This document shows positions 55,475 through 64,000 of a stretch of DNA of 64,000 nucleotides, piece by piece. Under the pieces are notes generated by a model. That model did no database searches. It had not been told where the DNA came from and saw nothing but the letters and a program-made list of their open reading frames with translations. Position numbers and translations under genes: made by a program. Each line of letters starts with the position of its first letter. Positions within the stretch are counted from its first letter, which is position 1. The stretch comes from Apoderus coryli (Eukaryota > Arthropoda > Insecta > Coleoptera > Attelabidae): NCBI GenBank assembly GCA_911728435.2, contig OU452204.1, positions 2,914,001-2,978,000 on the forward strand, in the 5' to 3' direction.

Positions 55475-57990
55475 CATAAATAAATAGGTTATATTATGGG
55501 GCTTGGAGGTTAAAAGTAAACAGTAGTAGTATGCATTGTAACTATATTTGATAAAAATAAACTGTGCTGGCTGTATCCTACTGAGAAAGAGCAAGAGGCC
55601 AATAATAGTTAGTACTCGCTTAGGCGGTAACTTAAAAAAAAAACGAAATAACTTGAAGCATTCAAAATATGGACCTACAGGCAAGAGACAGAAATCAATT
55701 TGGAAATGGAAATTTGGTCGTCAGCATCCGCTAATAATAATAATACGTGGTGTATAAAATAAAAAGTGTAGTTAATTCTATATTGATTTGTTGTGTTTAC
55801 GGTTTATAATTTTTGTATAAAAACATGATAAGTACTATTTACACAGAATATTATTTATTCTGTGCTATTTATATGAATATATATAATGGCTATACTTACT
55901 TTAAGACTTAAACTTAACAAAATTACGTACCTATTTTGTTTCATTGAATGTTTTTGATCTAGGTCATCATCTGTAATTAGTTTTTGGACAAAAACAGGTA
56001 GGTAGGTAGGTAATGAGACTTGTATTTTATCCAGTTCTTTGTAACGTAAGAATAAATTCGGTATCAGGAAATTAAAACTAAATGTAGGCATTTTAATTTA
56101 ATTTAGTAGTGGAATTTGTAAATTAAAAAAGAAACCCTAATTTTTTGGTAAATAAATCGTAAGATAAACAATATGACGTCATCCAAAACATATGATCAAA
56201 TTCTCTGGCTCTTAGATACGTACGTCGTACGTATGACGTCATTTTAAATAATAGCATTGTTCCACAGATGACAATAAGTCCACTTATATCAAGCTGCGAA
56301 TATTTGTGATAAAGTGAAGCAAAATTTGTCACGCAATGAGATAAACAAAGACAAATAATACTGCTTTAAATCACATGCAGCCAGCGTAAGTATGCACCTA
56401 CAGATATTGTGAAATCCGTTTATATAACAGATAACGTAGGCAACACTGTCCTAATGTACGTAGTTGGTTATGCTACCCTTCACCACCTGATCTATTATAG
56501 GAATGTAGTAACGACGTACGTATGAATATCTACTTTCTTGACGAATGGAGAACCTTTGTATAAAATTAGCCAGCTAAGTACCGTACGTCGTTAGTTATTT
56601 GGAAACTATCCTGACCCTGACCGGATGAAATTGACCTAGTAACCTTTATTTTAGCTGTCCTAAAATAGTACAACATTTATTTTATTAATATAATATACTA
56701 AATTTAATTAATTAAACAGGTAAAGTTAGGTTTGATACGAAAATTGGAAATCTATAATAAAATTAGTCAGCTAAGTACGTACGTCATTAGTTATTTGGAA
56801 ACAACCCTGACCGAGATCAATAAGATGAAATTGACCTAGTAACCTTTAGTTTAGTTTCAAACAAATCTAAATAATAATAATAATGTACCTACCTTCCTTT
56901 TTATAAACTTCATTAATATGTACAACATAAACGACATACCTACCTAGGTATCTCAAACAAATTCTTCCTGATAAATGGATTATAAAAACTGTAAATTGTA
57001 ATTGTTGGTATTTTCTGATCGAGAATAAGTTTCAGTAAATAGTAGATACTTAGTTTTACAAAGTACTCACGTTGTTAAAAGCATATTTATGTAGCTGGAT
57101 GCAAAAAATGAAAATAGAAAATTTAATTAGATAGCTTTTCCTCGGTACAGTAGGTATAACTTGAAAAATGGATTCAAGTTTGCTCTAAAGTAAGAAATAA
57201 AACACTTAGATATTGTTATTGAAATAAATCTAATGTCCATTGAGTAAGAATAGTTTAAAGTCGATAGGTATTAAATTCTTGTTATGGTTCTTGTAAAGTT
57301 TTTATTGAGATGCTTTTCAGTGGTGGTTAGAGATTCAGACGTCTATCTGGTAGTTTGAGGAGTGCCTTCGTCTGCTGAAAAGGTGTATATGGTAGGATTT
57401 AATTGTGATAATATGTTGTAAATATTTTACCTAGCATGTAGGTGAAAGATTCACGTCATTCGTAACTGGTAACACATGAACTAAAACCTCTTCTTTTATG
57501 AACCCAATGTTTGCATATATGTTGTAAAACTAATGTGGAAAATGAGCCATGTTATTTATTTTCTGTATCCTCTCTCTTTTGGTATCGTATTTTGAGTTTT
57601 TCCTACAAATAATGGTAAGTTAAGTCGTTGCGGAATGTCAACAAATAATTTCATCAAAGTGTACGCTGATAACCCTATTTTATATAATTGTACACTTACG
57701 TGCCGGTATATATTCTTTTTCAATTTCCATTCTGTCTTTTACAGTAATATTTTTGGAAATTATTGTATTTACGTTGTTGTACTATAGACAGTTTAGTAGA
57801 CCATAATTATAATGACAGATGGATTTATGTTATAATTTGACACTATGGACATTCTCTACTTCTTTGGATTATGGATGTTTATGGTTATGATATGTTGTGC
57901 GGATTTTTGCAAAACTATTCAGGTCGGGTGACTGATGACGGAGTATAGCGGCGTTGCCATATTATTGCTCCTGATTTTGTTCAATCTTCA
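55475..57990. other. Block D extra segment
   Basis: 2.5 kb not seen in the other blocks. It contains GGTAGGTAGGTAGG (56000 area), two TGACGTCA sites (56174-56181, 56234-56241), and a local duplication: CAGCTAAGTAC...GTTATTTGGAAAC...GATGAAATTGACCTAGTAACC at 56562-56650 and 56757-56845. No gene is recognised. Confidence 0.6.
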
Positions 57991-60225
57991 ATCGGTACCC
58001 AAAGACGTCATCCTATCCATAGGTTACAACTCAGGCACATATTGTTCGACGCTAACTTCACACTTTTGTTCTGTAAAAGGAACGTGCGTTTAAAATAGGT
58101 GAGTGAAAATTGCTACTCCTCGTTGTTGTGAAATGAGATTTAAAGATTAATACTTGTTCAATGCAATTTACGTAATTCTTTTTATAGGATTGTTAATAAA
58201 AATATCCGAAATTGCATGTCCCATATGCTTTTCTAAGAATATAGTCATGAAAATGGCTTTCAAAATAAATCGACAAATTCCAATATAGTTGCACCTCTAG
58301 TTTCACGTCATAATTTTGCAGAATTTTTTTCTGACGTTAGTGTCACTTATTTTTGTTTGGTTGACATTTCTAGGTCACGTCATAATTTGGTTTTATTTGT
58401 GTACATTAATAGCCTAACAGTTTTCAATTCCTATCAACATGTTGTTAAATTGTATTGTTATAAAATGGTTATTAAAAGTATTTGTAGTAAATTTAGAAGC
58501 TGCCATTGTATATTTGAAGTAATTTTAGTGAGAAATTGTTAATACCTAACCCAAACTGACACTATCAACAAAATAGGCGTTCAAAATGTGAACATACAGA
58601 CGTTTGTTTAAAATTATGTGGACTATAAAGTGACCAACGAAGCTCTGCTCAGGCGACATAAACAAAATCATGATTTGGTGTTTAAAAATTATGAAATTTC
58701 GTTCGGTTTATTATAATATTTTCAGTGTGTGTAGGTTATACCTATTAATATACCAATGTTTTTAAAATGTGTCCAAATTTAGTTTATTTATATAGTTAAA
58801 TTACCTATGCACCTAACACAAAACTGTGTTGTATTTGTAGTTTAAGGAATTTTAATAATTGTGTATTTTGAAATAAAAACATTCAGCAAGTAAGTGTAGT
58901 TATAGGTACGTGATTTTCTAGGTATAAGATAAATAAGTAGCAGTTTAATTTTACTATAGGTAGTTTTTTATTCCTTACTTCTATTTATAATTCTATTTAT
59001 AATGGATACCTATTATACTACTATACTATACTACTTATTTAATATCGCTACAAAATCACATATCTATATTTAGTTTCATTGAAAGTTTTTAGTATACCTA
59101 CTACTTGGAATTAACAAAAACAGTAATGACAGAACTGAATCGGTACTTACTTGCATAGGTATATTTCTGTTTCTATCACTTTGTTGTTTAATATAACCTT
59201 CATTACGTATTTGAAGTAGGTAGTTACATTTATTAGGTATTCTACCTATGTCTGTGTTTGCAAAAGGTACGATTTCACTGTAATTAGATGTTGTTGTTTT
59301 GATCATAATATAGGTAGGTAATAGCAACAACGAATGTATTACATTGTGTAGTAGTAGCACCGTAGATATAAAAATCGTAGTCGTAGTATATTTTCGATGG
59401 TAGTAGGTACCTAGTTAGTAGCCTAAAATAAAGAATTTATGTACAATACTTACTGTGCAATGTTTACTCATAATTTGTGTTCATTGTTGTTATTCTCTGC
59501 GAAAGTTTATGAGTGGCAGTTTAATTTTACTATAGGTAGTTTTTTATTCCTTCTATTTATATGGATACTTATTATAGGTGTATATGGCTTCTTATTATAA
59601 TCACATATCTATATTTAGTTTCATTGAAAGTTTTTGTAACAAAAACAGTAATGACAGAACTCAAAAACAGTAATGACAGAACTGAATCGGTACCAGAAGA
59701 CGTCAGGTTACAACAATACATAACAATAACTTATGTCAGATTGATGAATGTACGAAGTCTCGGAAGATTTTTCAACATTTTTAGTTTACAATTAAAAATG
59801 TAATAAAGGGCCGTACCATACCGTAAAAGTGCACTCCCCTGTTTAGAACAGTGCCTAGAATAAATCAAAAGGCTTTTATTGTATGTGGGGATGCTGCAAA
59901 AAGGTAAATTTATTGATTTAGTAGTAGCATTTTTTGCAGTTTTGTGTTGTTCTTTTCTTGAATTTTCTCGTAGAAAAAGTTATTCACCTCCTTCTCACAC
60001 TTTAATTCTGTTTGTGCAGAGGTATATAAATGATTAAAATACATAATTTTAATGCACCCAATCCGCTTTAATATATAGCCTATTCTATTGTGCAAAAAAT
60101 AAAGTTTCTATATCAATAAAGCGGGGGCCACGCCTTCGGCGTGGCTAGATGCCAAATCCGCCACACTTTTGGTCTTTTTTTGCCAATTTTAGACAGAGAC
60201 GGACTGTACGGGTTTTATTAATATT

Positions 60226-63200
60226 AACAAGAAATCCCTGCGGGATTTCCCAGTCGTTGTGTGGTAGTTTTATCTATAAAAAAAGTCATTGAGGGTGGCA
60301 AAAAAAATCAAAAAAAAAATCAAAAAAAAAAATTTCAAGGAAAAAAATGTTTCTATTATTAAAAAAAAATAAAAAAAAAAATTTCAAAAAAAAAAATTTC
60401 AAAAAAAAAAATTTCAAAAAAAAAAATTAAAAAAAAAAAATTAAAAAAAAAAATAATTCAAAAATTAATTAAAAAAAAGTATTGCCAGAGCTGAAAATCT
60501 GAAAATGTTTCTATCTATTATTGAAAATAAATAGAAACATTTTTGAGTTACCCCGTAGAAAACCTCTAGGAGCATATAGTTTAACTTTCAAAGAAATATT
60601 GAATTGAAACCCAAAGAAATCAAAAAATTATTCCAAATATTACTATTTCGCCTTAACAAAATAAAGAAATACATTTTTGATTCACCCTGTATATAAATTT
60701 GAGCTTATAGTTTAACTTTCAAAGAAATCTTGATTTGAAATCTAAAGAAATCAAAAAGTTATTCAAAACAATACTATTTCACCTTAACAAAATAAAGAAA
60801 TACATTTTTGATTCACCCTGTATATAAATTTGAGCTTATAGTTTAACTTTCAAAAAATCTTGATTTGAAATCTAAAGAAATCAAAAAGTTATTCAAAATA
60901 TTTCACCTTAACAAAATAAAGAAATACATTTTTGATTCACCCTGTATATAAATTTGAGCTTATAGTTTAACTTTCAAAAAATCTTGATTTGAAATCTAAA
61001 GAAATCAAAAAGTTATTCAAAATATTTCACCTTAACAAAATAAAGAAATACATTTTTGATTCACCCTGTATATAAATTTGAGCTTATAGTTTAACTTTCA
61101 AAAAATCTTGATTTGAAATCTAAAGAAATCAAAAAGTTATTCAAAACAATACTATTTCACCTTAACAAAATAAAGAAATACATTTTTGATTCACCCTGTA
61201 TATAAATTTGAGCTTATAGTTTAACTTTCAAAAAATCTTGATTTGAAATCTAAAGAAATCAAAAAGTTATTCAAAACAATACTATTTCACCTTAACAAAA
61301 TAAAGAAATACATTTTTGATTCACCCTGTATATAAATTTGAGCTTATAGTTTAACTTTCAAAAAATCTTGATTTGAAATCTAAAGAAATCAAAAAGTTAT
61401 TCAAAATATTTCACCTTAACAAAATAAAGAAATACATTTTTGATTCACCCTGTATATAAATTTGAGCTTATAGTTTAACTTTCAAAAAATCTTGATTTGA
61501 AATCTAAAGAAATCAAAAAGTTATTCAAAACAATACTATTTCACCTTAACAAAATAAAGAAATACATTTTTGATTCACCCTGTATATAAATTTGAGCTTA
61601 TAGTTTAACTTTCAAAAAATCTTGATTTGAAATCTAAAGAAATCAAAAAGTTATTCAAAACAATACTATTTCAGCTTAACAAAATAAAGAAATACATTTT
61701 TGATTCACCCTGTATATAAATTTGAGCTTATAGTTTAACTTTAAAAAAAATCTTGATTTGAAATCTAAAGAAATCAAAAAGTTATTCAAAACAATACTAT
61801 TTCACCTTAACAAAATAAAGAAATACATTTTTGATTCACCCTGTATATAAATTTAAAGTGTTCGTTAAAAATTTCTAAAGATTTAAAAGTTTTTCGATTG
61901 CAATCTACTTTAGACAAAATTGAAGAGCATCGAAAAGTGTCTTATTCCATAGAAGAGGTTATGCAACCGTAAATACCATAATGATGTGTTGGAGGTTGCA
62001 TAAGCATAAGATATTAAATAAAGGTCATTGATTGAAATGAGATTTAAAGATTAATACTTGTTCAATGCAATTTACGTTAGTCTTTTTATAGGATTGTTAT
62101 TAAAAATATACGAAATTGCATGTCCTATATGCTTTTCTAAGAATATAGTCATGAAAATGGCTTTCAAAATAAATCGACAAATTCCAATATAGTTGCACCT
62201 CTAGTTTCACGTCATAATTTGGCAGAATTTTTTTCTGACGTTAGTGTCACTTATTTTTGTTTGGTTGACATTTCTAGGTCACGTCATAATTTGGTTTTAT
62301 TTGTGTACATTAATTGCCTAACAGTTTTCAATTCCTATCAACATGTTGTTAAATTGTATTGTTATAAAATGGTTATTAAAAGTATTTGTAGTAAATTTAG
62401 AATATGCCATTGTATATTTGAAGTAATTTTAGTGAGAAATTGTTAATACCTAACCCAAACTGACACTATCAACAAAATAGGCGTTCAAAATGTGGACATA
62501 CAGCCGTTTGTTAAAATTATGTGGACTATAAAGTGACCAACGAAGCTCTGCTCAGGCGACATAAACAAAATCATGATTTGGTGTTTAAAAATTATGAAAT
62601 TTCGTTCGGTTTATTATAATATTTTCAGTGTGTGTAGGTTATACCTATTAATATACCAATGTTTTTAAAATGTGTGTGATGATGTCGCGCGTAGTCCAAA
62701 TTTAGTTTATTTATATAGTTAAATTATCTATGCACCTAACACAAAACTGTGTTGTATTTGTAGTTTAAGAAATTTTAATTATTGTGTATTTTGAAATAAA
62801 AACATTCAGCAAGTAAGTGTAGTTATAGGTACGTGATTTTCTAGGTATAAGATAAATAAGTAGCAGTTTAATTTTACTATAGGTAGTTTTTTTATTCCTT
62901 ACTTCTATTTATAATGGATACTTATTTAATATCGCTACAAAATCACATATCTATATTTAGTTTCATTGAAAGTTTTTAGTATACCTACTACTTGGAATTA
63001 ACAAAAACAGTAATGACAGAACTGAATCGGTACTTACTTGCATAGGTATATTTCTGTTTCTATCACTTTGTTGTTTAATATAACCTTCATTACGTATTTG
63101 AAGTAGGTAGTTACATTTATTAGGTATTCTACCTATGTCTGTGTTTGCAAAAGGTACGATTTCACTGTAATTAGATGTTGTTGTTTTGATCATAATAATG

Positions 63201-64000
63201 TGTAGTAGTAGCACCGTAGATATAAAAATCGTGGTCGTAGTATATTTTCGATGGTAGTAGGTACCTAGTTAGTAGCCTAAAATATAGAATTTATGTACAA
63301 TACTTACTGTGCAATGTTTACTCATAATTTGTGTTCATTGTTGTTATTCTCTGCGAAAGTTTATGAGTGGCAGTTTAATTTTACTATAGGTAGTTTTTTA
63401 TTCCTTCTATTTATATGGATACTTATTATAGGTGTATATGGCTTCTTATTATAATCACATATCTATATTTAGTTTCATTGAAAGTTTTTGTAAACAAAAA
63501 CAGTAATGACAGAACTGCAAAACAGTAATGACAGAACTGAATCGGTACCAAAAAACGTCAGGTTACAACAATACATAACAATAACTTATGTCAGATTGAT
63601 GAATGTACGAAGTCTCGGAAGATTTTTCAACATTTTTAGTTTACAATTAAAAATGTAATAAAGGGCCGTACCATACCGTAAAAGTGCACTGCCGTGTTTA
63701 GAACAGTGCCTAGTATAAATCAAAATGCTTTTGTTGTATGTGTGGATGTTACAAAAAGGTAAATTTATTGATTTAGTAGTAGCATTTTTTGCAGTTTTGT
63801 GCTTGTTGTTTTCTTGAATTTTCTCGTAGAAAAAGTTATTCACCTCCTTCTCACACTTTAATTCCGTTTGTGCAGAGGTATATAAATGATTAAAATACAT
63901 AATTTTAATGCATCCAATCCGCTTTCATATATAGCCTATACCAGTCTTAAAAAAGTAAAGTTTCGATATAAATACAGCTGGGGCCACGCCTCCGGCGTGG
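60226..64000 (+). repeat. Large repeat array, block E (runs off the window)
   Basis: Head hairpin 60231-60249 (loop TGC), A-rich tract, SINE-end relic, and ten satellite boundaries (60681-61835), three more than block B. The body matches block B at an offset of 13,219 bp. The tail hairpin starts at 63983 with loop TCC and is cut by the window end. Confidence 0.88.
60550..61855 (+). repeat. 130-bp satellite array in block E
   Basis: Ten monomer boundaries from 60681 to 61835, of the block B type, with three of the short (124-bp) variant. Confidence 0.95.

Larger units (their letters stand above)
54218..60225 (+). repeat. Large repeat array, block D (enlarged)
   Basis: Head hairpin 54223-54241 (loop TGC), three satellite units (54674-54921), then a second SINE-end relic at about 55075. 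55208-55475 matches block A (45480-45750), 55475-57990 is unlike the other blocks, and 58020-60225 closely matches block B (48820-50831). Tail hairpin 60127-60145. It therefore looks like a composite of A-like and B-like parts around extra DNA. Confidence 0.85.

Noticed and set aside
57925..57955. Hammerhead ribozyme core (CTGATGA at 57930)
   Set aside because: No GAAA partner strand or closing stems are present at the needed spacing.

Overview
This looks like AT-rich, intron-bearing, transposon-crowded insect nuclear DNA. The signs are BEL/Pao, Ty3/gypsy and Ty1/copia LTR elements, Jockey-like and R4/Dong-like LINEs, Tc1/mariner-type elements with a DD41D transposase, a hAT element, a tRNA-like SINE end, long satellite arrays, and one small two-exon secreted-protein gene of insect cuticle or peptide type. 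A beetle or similar large-genome insect is plausible, but the order cannot be fixed from sequence alone. No rRNA, intact tRNA gene, CRISPR array or prokaryotic operon is visible.

Layout. 1-6025: an AT-rich tandem repeat, a decayed mariner-like element (434-3343) interrupted by a LINE tail, and a structurally complete DD41D element (4045-6023) with 344-bp inverted repeats and an open 384-codon transposase. 6026-12000: non-coding DNA, a 62-bp minisatellite and two broken LINE reverse transcriptases. 12068-17332: a gypsy 5' end (PBS, Gag, start of protease) cut by a BEL element that keeps its 3' LTR and most of pol, itself truncated by another repeat. 18300-23890: an R4/Dong-like LINE, a copia remnant, a gypsy remnant, and two opposed copies of a GC-rich hairpin repeat. 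23901-29892: a palindrome of about 1.55 kb split by a young 4.4-kb copia element (25358-29791) with near-identical LTRs and a GTTAC target duplication. 30774-39083: the one recognisable cellular gene, exons 30894-30954 and 38815-38969, whose 7.9-kb intron holds a SINE end, a mariner relic, a duplicated segment with a recurring GGCCTCC motif, microsatellites and a LINE fragment. 39142-44382: LINE fragments, one carrying a hAT element (41319-44343, exact 8-bp target duplication) that in turn carries a deleted copy of the same copia family.

44383-64000: five head-to-tail blocks of a large non-coding repeat. Each opens with AACAAG plus a perfect hairpin, continues through an A-rich tract, a SINE-end relic and a 130-bp satellite array of variable copy number, and, in all blocks, closes with a second 8-bp-stem hairpin. 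The tail stem of the first block differs in sequence from the others but keeps its pairing. This array is the least explained structure here. A Helitron-like (Helentron-associated) origin is a hypothesis only.

The elements do not form a pathway. Their nesting gives a relative history: the LINE at 40616 is older than the hAT, which is older than the copia fragment; gypsy is older than BEL, which is older than the repeat at 17309; the palindrome is older than the 25358 copia.
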